From: Thiohalocapsa halophila
GTDB taxonomy: Bacteria; Pseudomonadota; Gammaproteobacteria; Chromatiales; Chromatiaceae
Direction: 5' to 3'
Length of the DNA: 50,893 bases
NCBI RefSeq assembly: GCF_016583825.1
Contig: NZ_NRRV01000036.1
Span: 1 to 50,893 of the forward strand
A program made the translations under genes and the position numbers. The notes beneath the pieces are model-generated. The model was given only the letters and a program-made list of their open reading frames with translations, did not search any database and was not told the origin of the DNA. Shown here piece by piece: positions 37,531 to 46,643 of the stretch; position 1 is the first letter of the stretch, and every line of letters starts with the position of its first letter.

Positions 37531-37548
37531 TTGGCACACCGAGTGCTT
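37531..37548 (+). promoter_or_regulatory. sigma-54 (-24/-12) promoter of torF-glnK-amtB
   Basis: TTGGCACACCGAGTGCTT has the GG and GC elements exactly 10 bp apart and the conserved TTGGCAC block. Transcription should start near 37560, about 75 bp upstream of the torF start codon. With the NtrC site this puts the operon under nitrogen-limitation control. Confidence 0.88.
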
Positions 37549-37636
37549 ACAGGGTCCTTCGGAATCCGCCCGAGCGGCGAATGACACCCGGGCCGGCGTC
37601 AGTCCGCGCCCCATACGCACTCAAGAGGTAGACAGC

Positions 37637-38455
37637 ATGAAAACAGCAATGATTCGCACCGCCGCCGCAGGCACCCTGGCCGCCATGTCGCTGGCATCCA
37701 TGAATACGGCCCTCGCCCAAGACCCCTGGGCCTTCAGCGCCAATATCGGCGCGGTGTCCAACTATATCTGGCGCGGCGTCACCCAGACCGGCGACCAGGC
37801 CGCCATCCAGGGCGGCCTAGACGTGGCGCACGAGAGCGGCTTCTACGCCGGCACCTGGGCGTCGAACATCGACTGGGACGAAGGCAGCTCTGAAGCAGTC
37901 ACCCTGACGCCAGTTTTGGACGACGGGGGGCAAGTGGTCGTCGATCCGGTCACCGGTGCACAAACCTTCACCGCAGAGACCGTCGGCGCCGACCCGGACT
38001 CCCCCAACTACGAGCTGGACCTCTACGCCGGCTACGGCTTCGCGGTCAACGATGACCTGAGCTTCGACCTCAGCACCATCTACTATGCCTACCCGGACGG
38101 CCGCGACGTCGACTTCTGGGAGATCGGTGCCAGCGGCACCTACAAGTGGTTCACCGCCGGACTCGCCTACACCGCTTGGGGCGAGGCGGACGACGATGCC
38201 GCCTTCTCTGAGGGCGATCTCTACTACTATGGCTCCATCGACGTCGGCCTGCCCTATGACTTCGGCCTCAGCCTGTTCGGCGGCTACTACGACTTCGACA
38301 CCGAAGACGGCGGCGTCGACTACGGCCACGGCGGCGTCTCCATCAGCAAGGAGGCCGGCGACTTCGGCACCTTCAGCTTCAATTACGACCAAGTCGGCCG
38401 CGAAACCTACGACGACGACCCCAAGTTCTGGGTCGGCTGGGTGAAGGAGTTCTGA
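37637..38455 (+). CDS. TorF family putative porin (TIGR02001)
   Basis: The start at 37637 follows AGAGG and a clean signal peptide (about 1-28, ending A-L-A-Q). The 272-residue protein is an outer-membrane beta-barrel: alternating hydrophobic and aromatic strands, N-Y-I-W-R-G-V-T-Q-T near the N-terminus (the family signature), and an aromatic C-terminal end (V-G-W-V-K-E-F) for Bam recognition. Highly acidic loops (many D and E) suggest adaptation to salinity or cation binding. Family members regularly precede glnK-amtB, as here, and probably carry a nitrogen compound across the outer membrane; the substrate is not known. Confidence 0.9.
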   Translation: MKTAMIRTAAAGTLAAMSLASMNTALAQDPWAFSANIGAVSNYIWRGVTQTGDQAAIQGGLDVAHESGFYAGTWASNIDWDEGSSEAVTLTPVLDDGGQVVVDPVTGAQTFTAETVGADPDSPNYELDLYAGYGFAVNDDLSFDLSTIYYAYPDGRDVDFWEIGASGTYKWFTAGLAYTAWGEADDDAAFSEGDLYYYGSIDVGLPYDFGLSLFGGYYDFDTEDGGVDYGHGGVSISKEAGDFGTFSFNYDQVGRETYDDDPKFWVGWVKEF

Positions 38456-38472
38456 CGCCGCCGCGCACCTGA

Positions 38473-38877
<405 letters not shown>

Positions 38878-38902
38878 GCGACCCGACGGAGGCATCGATC
38901 CG

Positions 38903-40174
38903 ATGGAAGAACCAACCATTCAACTCGCATACGCACTCGACACTTTCTACTTCTTGATGTCCGGCGCCCTGGTCATGTGGATGGCCGCGGGCTTCGCGAT
39001 GCTCGAGGCGGGCCTGGTGCGCGCCAAGAACACGGCCGAGATCCTCACCAAGAACGTGGCGCTGTTCGCCGTCGCCAGCATCATGTACATGCTGATCGGC
39101 TACGGGATCATGTACCCGGCCGGCGGCAACGGCATCGTGCCGGAGATCTCCTGGTCGTTCATGTTCATGGACGCCGGCGCCGACAACGCCGTGGACGCCG
39201 TGCTGGCGAGCGACGGCGACATCTACTACTCCGGTCTGGCGGATTTCTTCTTTCAGGTGGTGTTCGTGGCCACGGCCATGTCCATCGTCTCCGGCGCGGT
39301 GGCCGAGCGCATGAAGCTCTGGGCCTTCCTGCTCTTCGCCGTGGTCATGACGGGCTTCATCTACCCGGTGCAGGGCTACTGGAAGTGGGGCGGCGGCTTC
39401 CTGGACGCGCTCAACTTCCAGGACTTCGCCGGCTCCGGCGTGGTGCATCTGGCGGGTGCGTCGGCGGCCCTGGCGGGCGTCATCCTGCTCGGCGCACGCA
39501 AGGGGAAGTACGGCAAGGACGGCAGTATCAACGCCATCCCCGGCGCCAACCTGCCGCTGGCCACCCTTGGCACCTTCATCCTCTGGCTCGGCTGGTTCGG
39601 CTTCAACGGTGGCTCGCAGCTGATCGTGTCCAACATCAGCGACGCCAACGCCGTCGCCGGCATCTTCGTCAACACCAACATGTCCGCCGCCGGTGGCCTG
39701 GTGTTCGCACTGATCACCGCCCGGCTGCTGTTCGGCAAGGCGGACCTCACCATGGCGCTGAACGGCGCCCTGGCGGGGCTGGTGGCCATCACCGCCGAGC
39801 CGCTGACCCCGACCCCGCTGGCGGCGACCCTCATCGGCGGCGTCGGCGGCGTCATCGTGGTGTTCAGCATCGTTACCCTCGACAAGCTGCGCATTGACGA
39901 CCCGGTGGGTGCCATCTCGGTGCACGGCGTCGTCGGCATGTGGGGCCTGATGGCGGTGCCGATCACCAACACCGGTGCCGGCTTCGGCGCCCAGGCCATT
40001 GGCCTGGTCACCATCCTCGCCTGGGTCTTCATCACCTCCTTCATCGTCTGGCTGCTCATCAAGCTGATCATGGGCATCCGCGTCAGCGAAGAAGAGGAGT
40101 ACGAAGGCGTGGACGTGGGCGAATGCGGCCTGGAGGCCTACCCAGAGTTCATGGGCGCTCGCGGCAGCACCTGA
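38903..40174 (+). CDS. amtB: ammonium transporter
   Basis: A 423-residue Amt/Rh-family channel with about 11 membrane helices. The twin histidines of the pore are in V-V-H-L-A-G and I-S-V-H-G-V-V-G; the ammonium-recruiting aromatic/serine gate and the family signature D-F-A-G-S-G-V-V-H are intact. GGAGG precedes the start. There is no cleavable signal peptide of the E. coli type; instead a short acidic N-terminus (M-E-E-P-T) leads into the first helix. It is the last gene of the operon, followed by a strong terminator. Confidence 0.97.
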   Translation: MEEPTIQLAYALDTFYFLMSGALVMWMAAGFAMLEAGLVRAKNTAEILTKNVALFAVASIMYMLIGYGIMYPAGGNGIVPEISWSFMFMDAGADNAVDAVLASDGDIYYSGLADFFFQVVFVATAMSIVSGAVAERMKLWAFLLFAVVMTGFIYPVQGYWKWGGGFLDALNFQDFAGSGVVHLAGASAALAGVILLGARKGKYGKDGSINAIPGANLPLATLGTFILWLGWFGFNGGSQLIVSNISDANAVAGIFVNTNMSAAGGLVFALITARLLFGKADLTMALNGALAGLVAITAEPLTPTPLAATLIGGVGGVIVVFSIVTLDKLRIDDPVGAISVHGVVGMWGLMAVPITNTGAGFGAQAIGLVTILAWVFITSFIVWLLIKLIMGIRVSEEEEYEGVDVGECGLEAYPEFMGARGST

Positions 40175-40224
40175 CGCTGCCGCTCAGGGACGACCGCGCA
40201 GGGATGCGCAATCATGCTTGCACG

Positions 40225-40247
40225 CGGGGCCTTCGGGCCCCGTTTTT
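40225..40247 (+). terminator. Rho-independent terminator of torF-glnK-amtB
   Basis: CGGGGCC (40225-40231), TTCG tetraloop, GGCCCCG (40236-40242), then TTTTT. A GC-rich stem with a T-run is a textbook intrinsic terminator. Confidence 0.92.
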
Positions 40248-40259
40248 GCGTTGGCTGCC

Positions 40260-40661
40260 CTAAAGATTGACCCAGTTCTCGCAGCGCAATCCGTGAACGC
40301 GCTCGAATTCCCTCAGGTTGTTCGTGATCAGGGTGAGCTTGCCCGCCAGGGCGTGGGCTGCGATCAAGGTATCGAGCGAGCCGATCGGTGTTCCCGCATG
40401 CTCGAGCGCAGCTCTGACCTGGCCATAGACCCAGACGGCATCCATGCCGAACGGTAGGATTTCCAGCGGCGCAAGGAACTTTTCCAGTGCAGTCCGATTG
40501 CGTGCGGAGCCGCTCTTGGCAACCCCAAACGCAAGCTCCGCAGCGGTGATGGATGAAACCCCTACATCGCCCAGCGCCAGCTGCCGAAATCGCTCCATAA
40601 CCGCCGGCGGCTTCCGGTTGATGACGTAGATGCAAGTATCGGTATCGAGGAGAAACCTCAC
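40260..40661 (-). CDS. vapC: VapC-type PIN-domain toxin
   Basis: A 133-residue PIN nuclease. Acidic active-site residues: Asp6 in L-L-D-T-D-T, Glu42 in T-A-A-E-L-A-F-G-V, and Asp in [12 protein letters not shown], plus N-N in T-N-N-L-R-E-F. The C-terminus R-V-x-G-L-x-x-E-N-W is that of VapC/FitB-like toxins, which cleave initiator tRNA or rRNA. The ATG overlaps the end of vapB by 4 bp. The gene is convergent with the amtB operon. Confidence 0.95.
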   Translation of the reverse strand: MRFLLDTDTCIYVINRKPPAVMERFRQLALGDVGVSSITAAELAFGVAKSGSARNRTALEKFLAPLEILPFGMDAVWVYGQVRAALEHAGTPIGSLDTLIAAHALAGKLTLITNNLREFERVHGLRCENWVNL

Positions 40662-40891
40662 TCGCCTAGATCCTCTCGCGCGGGCTGCTCGGGCTGCGCG
40701 CGCTCAAGGACAAAACCCTCCTCGAACTCGTCCAAGCCCTCTTCCATCAGCTGCCAGGGGTTGTCGAGCGGCAGCAGCAGCACCGCCGAGCCGAGGCGCT
40801 TGAGAGCGACCTCTTTGCCCTCGAATCGGTATGCTTTCGGCAGGCGTACAGCTTGGCTGCGCCCTGACTGGAAGATCTTTGCGGTGTCCAC
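40658..40891 (-). CDS. vapB: VapB-type antitoxin
   Basis: No ATG fits the family start; the GTG at 40891 with GAGG eight bases upstream gives [20 protein letters not shown], the normal AbrB/VapB beginning, and a 77-residue protein. The N-terminal swapped-hairpin DNA-binding domain (1-45) is followed by an acidic tail ([11 protein letters not shown]) that wraps the toxin. A long palindrome lies 15 bp upstream, presumably its own operator. Confidence 0.92.
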   Translation of the reverse strand: MDTAKIFQSGRSQAVRLPKAYRFEGKEVALKRLGSAVLLLPLDNPWQLMEEGLDEFEEGFVLERAQPEQPAREDLGE

Positions 40892-40906
40892 GGTCGAGCC
40901 TCGATT

Positions 40907-40944
40907 GCGAGCGATATCTATCACATGATAGATATCAAGCTCGC
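40907..40944 (-). promoter_or_regulatory. vapBC operator palindrome
   Basis: GATATCTATCA (40913-40923), two central bases, TGATAGATATC (40926-40936), flanked by GCGAGC (40907-40912) and GCTCGC (40939-40944): 17 paired bases per arm over 38 bp. Its position just upstream of vapB is that expected for autorepression by the VapBC complex. The rest of 40945-41185 shows no gene. Confidence 0.82.
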
Positions 40945-41185
40945 TGACCTCAACCTTGCGACAGGGCCGTTCATGGCCCTGCTGAAGACGCTCGCTATCG
41001 GCAACGAGGAGGCCTCCCGCGGCGATACGCGGCCGGCCAAGACAGCCGCCGCAACCTGCAACGGCTGCTGGAGCGGCGGCTGCTCGGGGCCTGAAACAGG
41101 CTGCGGCTCGGTCGGTGGGCCAGGCAAGCGCCATCCCTGGCTGCCGGCGCCGCGCGGAAGCGGTGCCGGAGACGCGCATGTCCCC

Positions 41186-42577
41186 TCAGAACTGGTAGGT
41201 GGCGATGAGCCGCCAATGGCTCATGGTGGCATCGGCCTTGGCGCCGCTGCGCGGATTGACGAAGCCGTCGTATTCGCTGGTGCGGTTGGCATAGAAGGTC
41301 TTCAACGCCAAGCCCTTGACCTGCTTCGGCTTCCACACCAACACCAGGTCTATCTCCTCGGCATCGCTGGTGGGCTCCGCCCGCTGCGTAAGGCCGGGCA
41401 CGACACCGACGGTGTCGGACTTGCCGTAGTCGAAATAGGCGGCCATGAACACCAGCCCCGGCATGATCATGTACCTGCCGCGCAGCCCCCAGGCGTCGAC
41501 GTTCTCACGGTAGGCGTTGCGGGAGAAGATGGAGCTGGTATACGCCGGATCGGCGCCGAAGCTGTTCAGAAAGGCCGTGTCGCCGTCGGAGTGGTTCCAG
41601 AAGGCGTGCACGGACCACTTCTTCTTGGGCCCGAGCAGACCCGCCTTGAGGCCGTAGAGGTTGTAATCCAGCTCGCCGCTGCCGAAGTTCTCGCGCACCG
41701 CGACCGGCCCCGGGATGCCGGCTGGACCGCCGCCGACGTCGTCCTGGCGCAGATACTGGGCACCGAGGTCCAGCTTGAGCCCGTTGAGGGGCACCTTGGC
41801 ATCCACGTGCGCATAGAGCTCGTTGGCGATGTCGTCGATGTAGGCGTTCCAGATACCCAGAGTGGTGTGCGGCAGGCCGCCATAGGTGACAGAAGCCAAG
41901 GTCATGCCACTGATGTCATCGGCGTCGGGGCCGAGCGCGATCTCGCCGAGATCGAAGAACCTGGCCTGCCCAAGGCCGGGCTTGTTCGGCTGCTGGGAGG
42001 CGCCTGCGGTGCCCGTGCCCTCGCCGATAAAGCCCCAGTCCGTCATGGCCCGGGAGCCGAATGACATCTGGGTGATCTGCCCGAGGGAGATATCCAGACC
42101 CTCGATGGGCTTCGCGCCCACGCGCAGCGCCGTGTAGGAATTGGGCACGTGGTTGTAGGTAAGCTTGGTGAGCGGCGTGTCGATGGGCGCACGCCCAGCA
42201 AAGGCGTAGAGCTGCTTGTCGCCATAGGTGACGTTGACCGTAGTGAGCTGCCCTTTCTGTGCGCCATCGTCGGCGATGAACAGGCCACGGGCGGGGCGCT
42301 CGGCGTCGAAGTCCGTGGCGCCGAAGATGTCGCCGTTGAGGAAAGCCGCTGTCGTGAGCTTGAAGCCGTTCCACTTGGGGCTCTGGTACTTGCCCATCAG
42401 CGAATAGGAGCTGCCGCTGTTCGGGTCCCAGCCGTTATCTTTGGCGGTGAGGACCGTTATGGCGCGCAGCCGGGCCGTGAAGGTGCCGTAGTCGGTACCG
42501 CCGTAATTCAGGTCATAGGCAGCGGCAGCGCCGGCGGCACTGCAGCCGATCGCCGCGACGATCAGGCGTTTCAGCAT
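41186..42577 (-). CDS. OprD-family outer-membrane porin
   Basis: A 463-residue protein with a signal peptide (about 1-19, ending A-A-A-A) and a beta-barrel pattern of alternating strands with aromatic girdles, ending in W-R-L-I-A-T-Y-Q-F, the C-terminal aromatic of outer-membrane proteins. The G-x-x-R-A-I-T-V-L-x-A, N-H-V-P-N-S-Y-T-A and L-T-Y-N segments fit the OprD (18-strand, substrate-specific) family. GAGACGAGA precedes the ATG. Substrate is unknown; OprD-type channels take basic amino acids, carboxylates or aromatic acids. It is divergent from the zinc uptake operon across a 518-bp region. Confidence 0.8.
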   Translation of the reverse strand: MLKRLIVAAIGCSAAGAAAAYDLNYGGTDYGTFTARLRAITVLTAKDNGWDPNSGSSYSLMGKYQSPKWNGFKLTTAAFLNGDIFGATDFDAERPARGLFIADDGAQKGQLTTVNVTYGDKQLYAFAGRAPIDTPLTKLTYNHVPNSYTALRVGAKPIEGLDISLGQITQMSFGSRAMTDWGFIGEGTGTAGASQQPNKPGLGQARFFDLGEIALGPDADDISGMTLASVTYGGLPHTTLGIWNAYIDDIANELYAHVDAKVPLNGLKLDLGAQYLRQDDVGGGPAGIPGPVAVRENFGSGELDYNLYGLKAGLLGPKKKWSVHAFWNHSDGDTAFLNSFGADPAYTSSIFSRNAYRENVDAWGLRGRYMIMPGLVFMAAYFDYGKSDTVGVVPGLTQRAEPTSDAEEIDLVLVWKPKQVKGLALKTFYANRTSEYDGFVNPRSGAKADATMSHWRLIATYQF

Positions 42578-43095
42578 CTCTCGTCTCCTTTGTTGTGGTC
42601 GTTGCGGGGTTTGGGGCCCGTCGTAGGGCCTCGTTGTTGTGTCGAGCCGATTGTGCGGACTCTGCGACAGAGCCTAGAGCAACCGTGGCAACAGGGTAGT
42701 GCCAAAAAGCCAAAATGCGGCTTTTTCGAGACAAAAGCCGTCATTGATATGATCTCGATCAAGATTCTCTGAGCACTGCGGCACCACACAAGTTGCGCGC
42801 ATGCCACGCAACGGCGGTGCACTAGCGATGCCGTCCGGGTCGGCCCCCGCACGCGGCCCCGTCTATCCCCGTCGCCCAGGTCGTCAGCGTGCGCACCGAG
42901 TGCCCGTATGCGCCGCTGCATCTCGGCGTCCGCCGCCGCATCATGGTCGCCTGGCGCTGCGACCGGGGAGCCCCAACTCCACTCCCGAAGGCGGCGACGT
43001 ATTGTTATACTGTTGCAACAAGCGGTCGGAGTACCCGCCGCTGCCTGTCGGCCGCCGACGCTATTACTCTAGTCATTGCCCGAGCACCCGAAGCC
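42578..43095. other. long divergent intergenic region between the OprD porin and znuA
   Basis: No gene is supported, although the znuA frame stays open leftward. The stretch 42680-42780 is comparatively AT-rich and probably holds the porin promoter (for example the AAAAAGCC and GATCTCGATC tracts). The znuA promoter and a candidate Zur site lie near 43000. Confidence 0.5.
43002..43021 (+). promoter_or_regulatory. candidate Zur-binding site upstream of znuA
   Basis: TTGTTATACTGTTGCAACAA is an imperfect palindrome with TTGTT/AACAA ends and a GTTATA half-site like the gammaproteobacterial Zur box. It lies 75 bp upstream of the znuA start in the only strongly AT-rich patch there. A zur gene closes the locus. 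Confidence 0.55.
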
Positions 43096-44064
43096 ATGTT
43101 CCGCCAACGCGCTGCTCATTCCCCTGCCCAGCCCCCCCGGCGCAGCGCCGGTCTCCTGTCGTGGACCCTGCTCGCCATCGTGCTCGCTGTCGCGTCAACG
43201 GCGGGCGCCGCGCAGTCGGCGTCCAACGGGCTGTCCGTCTTCGCCAGTGTGCTGCCGCTGGCCAACTTCGCCGAGCGCGTCGGGGGCGAGCGCGTGCAGG
43301 TGCACACCATGGTGCAGCCGGGTCACAGTCCGGCCACCTATGAGCCCACGCCCCGACAGATCACGGCCCTCGCCGAGGCCGATTTGTACTTGCGCGTCGG
43401 CGCCCCCTTCGAAGACGCCTGGATGAAGCGCATCCGCTCCACGAATCCGGACATGCGCGTCGTGGACCTGCGCAACGGCCTGGACCTGCGTGCGCAGCCG
43501 AAGCACGACCACGGCGACAGCCACCACCATCAACCTGACCAGCCCGCCATGGACCACCACATCTGGACCAGCCCGCAGCTGGTGCGGCAGATGACGGAGA
43601 CCATCCGTGACGCCTTCAGCGAGCTGGACCCGGCGGGCGCCTACATCTACGCCGTCAACCAGGCCGCCTTCGACGCCGAGCTGGCGGCGCTGGATACGAA
43701 GCTGCAAGAGCGCCTGAGCGGTCTCGATAACCGCAGCTTTCTCGTCTACCACCCCGCCTGGGGCTATTTCGCCGACGCCTACGGCCTGACCCAAGTCCCC
43801 ATCGAGCAGGAAGGCAAGGAGCCCGGCGCCCGCCGGCTCACGGCGCTTATCGAGCAGGCGCGGCAAGAAGATGCTCGGGTGATCCTGGTCCAGCCGCAGT
43901 TCGATCAGCGCGCCGCCGAGCAGGTGGCACGCGCCATCGACGGCCGGGTGGAGACGGTCGACCCGCTGTCACCGAATTATGCCGCGACGCTGCGCCGGCT
44001 CGCGGACATCCTGGTGGCGGCGGACAGCGGTAGGGGCCCCACCGGCGAGGCGCAGGCGCAATGA
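43096..44064 (+). CDS. znuA: zinc ABC transporter substrate-binding protein
   Basis: The start at 43096 gives 322 residues; the frame is open earlier but that part is unlike the family. A long n-region precedes a signal sequence (about 24-40, ending A-G-A-A-Q). The cluster A-I fold is clear: G-H-S-P-A-T-Y-E-P-T-P, R-V-G-A-P-F-E, a histidine-rich zinc loop (K-H-D-H-G-D-S-H-H-H, then M-D-H-H-I-W-T-S-P), the second-domain histidine in Y-H-P-A-W-G-Y-F and the E-G-K-E-P motif. It delivers Zn2+ to ZnuB in the inner membrane. It overlaps znuC by 4 bp. Confidence 0.94.
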   Translation: MFRQRAAHSPAQPPRRSAGLLSWTLLAIVLAVASTAGAAQSASNGLSVFASVLPLANFAERVGGERVQVHTMVQPGHSPATYEPTPRQITALAEADLYLRVGAPFEDAWMKRIRSTNPDMRVVDLRNGLDLRAQPKHDHGDSHHHQPDQPAMDHHIWTSPQLVRQMTETIRDAFSELDPAGAYIYAVNQAAFDAELAALDTKLQERLSGLDNRSFLVYHPAWGYFADAYGLTQVPIEQEGKEPGARRLTALIEQARQEDARVILVQPQFDQRAAEQVARAIDGRVETVDPLSPNYAATLRRLADILVAADSGRGPTGEAQAQ

Positions 44065-44882
44065 GCAATGGGACGAATCGGGCACGCGCCGCCGGGACGG
44101 GCGAGCCACCTGCTATCGCCATCACGGGCCTGCACTTCGCCTATGGTGAGGTGCCGGTGTTGGAAGACGTCGATCTGGAGGTGTCGCCCGGCGAGTTCCT
44201 CGGCGTCGTCGGCCCCAATGCCGGCGGCAAGAGCACGCTGCTGAAGCTGATCCTCGGCCTGCTGAAGCCGAGCGCCGGGCGCATCCGCGTGCTCGGCGAG
44301 CCGCCACGGCGCGCGCGCAAGCGCATCGGCTATGTGCCACAGTACCCGGGCTTCCCGCGGGAGTTCCCCATTAGTGTCGAAGACGTGGTGCTCATGGGCC
44401 GCTTTGGGCTGGGCTGGCGACTCGGCCCCTGGACCCGGGATGACCGCGCGGCGGCCGCGGCGGCGCTGGACGAGGTGGAGGCCCTGGACCTGCGCGAGCG
44501 CCAGATCGGCACCCTCTCCGGCGGTCAGCTGCAGCGGGTGCTGCTGGCACGCGCCCTAGTGGGGGAGCCGCGGCTGCTGATCCTGGACGAGCCGACGGCG
44601 AACATCGATCAGCGCCTGGAGGGCGAGATCTTCGAGCTGCTGGCACAGCTGAACCGCCGGCTCACCATCGTCGTGGTATCCCACGATATTGCCTTCATCT
44701 CGGCATACGTCAGTCGCGTGGCCTGCCTGAACCGCACCCTGGTCTGCCACGCCACCGACAGCATCGACGGCCAGACCATCCAGGACCTCTACGGCGAGCA
44801 CGTGCGCCAAATCCAGCACGATCACGACCACGGCGAGCCGCTGGCGCTCGGTACCACCCGGGAGCATGGCCCCCATGGCTGA
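44061..44882 (+). CDS. znuC: zinc ABC transporter ATP-binding protein
   Basis: A 273-residue ATPase. Walker A is G-P-N-A-G-G-K-S-T near residue 51, signature L-S-G-G-Q-L-Q-R near 152, Walker B L-L-I-L-D-E-P-T-A-N-I-D near 172, and the switch histidine in V-V-S-H-D-I. The C-terminus is histidine-rich (Q-H-D-H-D-H-G, H-G-P-H-G), as in many ZnuC proteins. Translation is coupled to znuA by an ATGA overlap and the 3' end overlaps znuB. Confidence 0.96.
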   Translation: MSNGTNRARAAGTGEPPAIAITGLHFAYGEVPVLEDVDLEVSPGEFLGVVGPNAGGKSTLLKLILGLLKPSAGRIRVLGEPPRRARKRIGYVPQYPGFPREFPISVEDVVLMGRFGLGWRLGPWTRDDRAAAAAALDEVEALDLRERQIGTLSGGQLQRVLLARALVGEPRLLILDEPTANIDQRLEGEIFELLAQLNRRLTIVVVSHDIAFISAYVSRVACLNRTLVCHATDSIDGQTIQDLYGEHVRQIQHDHDHGEPLALGTTREHGPHG

Positions 44883-45723
44883 ATTTTTCGCCGCGCTCAC
44901 CGAGCAGGCCTTCCTGCGCCAGGCCCTACTGGCGGGTCTGCTGGCGAGCCTGGGCTGCGGGCTCATCGGGCCCTTCGTGGTGGTCAAGCGCATTGCCTTC
45001 CTGGCCGGCGGCATCGCCCACTCGGTGCTCGGGGGCATGGGCGCGGCGCTCTACTTCGGCTTCGACCCGCTACTGGGGGCCTTGGCGGCCGCCGTGGTCT
45101 CGGCGCTGCTCATCGGCTGGGTGCGGCTCACCTGGCGCACGGGGGAAGACACGGCCATCGGCGCGCTGTGGGCCATCGGCATGGCCGTGGGCATCCTGTT
45201 CATCTCCCGCACGCCCGGCTACACCACGGACCTGATGAGCTTCCTGTTCGGCAACATCCTGCTGGTGCCCACGCGCGAGCTCTGGTTCATGGCGGCGCTG
45301 GACCTGCTGTTGCTGGCGGTGGTGGGGCTGGGTTACCGGCACTTCATCGCCGTCACCTTCGACGAAGAATTCGCGCGGCTGCGCGGGCTGCCGGTGGCGG
45401 CGCTGTACCTGCTGCTGTTGGTGCTGGTGGCGCTCACGGTGGTGTTGATGATCCAGGTGGTGGGCCTGATTCTGGTGATTGCCCTGTTGACCCTGCCGGC
45501 GGCCGTGGCCGGGCAGTGGACCCACTCCATCACCAGCATGATGGTCGCCGCCACACTGCTCGGCGCCGGGCTCACCAGCGGCGGGCTGGCGCTATCCTAT
45601 GCGCCGGACCTGCCGCCGGGGCCGACCATCATCCTGCTGGCGGGGGCGCTGTACCTGGTCTCGGCCCTGGTGGTCGGTGCGCTGCGGCGGGTGCGGACGG
45701 CAGCGCCCAAGCGCGACAGCTGA
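44875..45723 (+). CDS. znuB: zinc ABC transporter permease
   Basis: The start at 44875 (M-A-E-F-F) overlaps znuC by 8 bp and has GGGAG upstream; an ATG 9 bp earlier is also in frame. The 282-residue protein has eight or so membrane helices typical of the ABC-3 family, with G-L-L-A-S-L-G-C-G-L-I-G-P-F-V-V-V-K-R near the start, A-H-S-V-L-G-G, and the coupling segment E-E-F-A-R-L-R-G-L-P. It pairs with ZnuC to import Zn2+ (Mn2+ is an alternative for the family, but the zur neighbour favours zinc). Confidence 0.95.
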   Translation: MAEFFAALTEQAFLRQALLAGLLASLGCGLIGPFVVVKRIAFLAGGIAHSVLGGMGAALYFGFDPLLGALAAAVVSALLIGWVRLTWRTGEDTAIGALWAIGMAVGILFISRTPGYTTDLMSFLFGNILLVPTRELWFMAALDLLLLAVVGLGYRHFIAVTFDEEFARLRGLPVAALYLLLLVLVALTVVLMIQVVGLILVIALLTLPAAVAGQWTHSITSMMVAATLLGAGLTSGGLALSYAPDLPPGPTIILLAGALYLVSALVVGALRRVRTAAPKRDS

Positions 45724-45770
45724 ACGCCGGGCCTGTACGCATGGTGGTAGAGCCTCTCGGGTACCCTAAG

Positions 45771-45840
45771 GGTGGACAAGCGCAGCGCAGTCCACCCCCT
45801 CCCGGGCGGCGCTCGGTGGACTTCGCTGCGCTCGTCCACC
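45771..45840. repeat. BIME-like pair of inverted hairpins between znuB and zur
   Basis: Two hairpin units with GGTGGAC/GTCCACC stems, 45771-45796 and 45815-45840, in opposite orientation (the second is the near reverse complement of the first, loops AAGCGCAGCGCA and TTCGCTGCGCTC). The rest of 45724-46026 holds no gene; zur may have its own promoter near 45990. Confidence 0.8.
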
Positions 45841-46026
45841 CGGGTTGCGCTTACGATCGGGGTCTGCGCCGCGATGCGCCGATCGGAGCGAGCCGAAAGC
45901 CGACCGAATGGCTTAGGATCGCTCGCGACGGCCGTGGCGCTTTCGACCGCGTCCTAGCTGCCGGTCCAGGGAATCGGGCGTACGCGCCGTTGCCTACATA
46001 CCAATCCGAAACCCTTTGACCGCGCG

Positions 46027-46482
46027 ATGGACGAAACCACCCTCACCCATGCCCTGAGCCGCGCCGAGGCCCTGTGCCGGGAGCGCGGCGTGCGCCTGAC
46101 CAAGCAGCGCCGGCGGGTCTTGGAGCTGGTGTGCCGGGCCAACCGGCCGGTGGGCGCCTACGAGCTCCTGGATCAGCTGCGCGACGGCGGCTCGGCGGCG
46201 CCGCCGACGGTGTACCGGGCACTGGACTGGCTGCTGGCCCAGGGCCTGGTGCACAAGCTGGAGACCCTGCACGCCTTCATCGGCTGCACCCACCCGGAGC
46301 ATCCGCATGCGAGCCAGTTCCTGATCTGCAACGGCTGCGGCGGCGTCACCGAGCTGGAAGACCAAGCCATCGCCGGCAGCCTGGCCTCGGTGGCGGCGGA
46401 GAGCGGTTTTCGTCCGTCGCGGCCGGTGGTGGAGGTCATCGGCACCTGCTCCGACTGTGCACAGAAGGATGGCGAGGAGTGA
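46027..46482 (+). CDS. zur: Fur-family zinc uptake regulator
   Basis: A 151-residue Fur-family repressor. The winged helix is at about 10-85 (G-V-R-L-T-K-Q-R-R-R-V-L-E-L-V, P-P-T-V-Y-R-A-L-D-W-L). The structural zinc cysteines are C-N-G-C near residue 103 and C-S-D-C near 143, and H/C-rich G-C-T-H-P-E-H-P-H supplies sensor ligands; the pattern is that of Zur rather than iron-sensing Fur. With Zn bound it would repress znuACB and probably the zrgA genes downstream. Confidence 0.93.
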   Translation: MDETTLTHALSRAEALCRERGVRLTKQRRRVLELVCRANRPVGAYELLDQLRDGGSAAPPTVYRALDWLLAQGLVHKLETLHAFIGCTHPEHPHASQFLICNGCGGVTELEDQAIAGSLASVAAESGFRPSRPVVEVIGTCSDCAQKDGEE

Positions 46483-46509
46483 GGTCGATCCAACCCGCCG
46501 AGCCCTAGT

Positions 46510-46539
46510 CGGGATCGGGATCGGGATCGGGATCGGGAT
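46510..46539. repeat. hexanucleotide microsatellite (CGGGAT)5
   Basis: Five perfect head-to-tail units in the leader between zur and the ZrgA-type gene. Confidence 0.95.
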
Positions 46540-46568
46540 CGAGGTCGGAAGTCGGATCGATTTCGATC

Positions 46569-46610
46569 GCGATAGCGATAGCGATAGCGATAGCGATAGC
46601 GATAGCGATT
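46569..46610. repeat. hexanucleotide microsatellite (GCGATA)6 plus one variant
   Basis: Six perfect GCGATA units and a terminal GCGATT, ending 33 bp upstream of the ZrgA-type start codon. Confidence 0.95.
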
Positions 46611-46643
46611 CTGAAGTTTGCTGCGTCATAGAGAGAGCCATCC

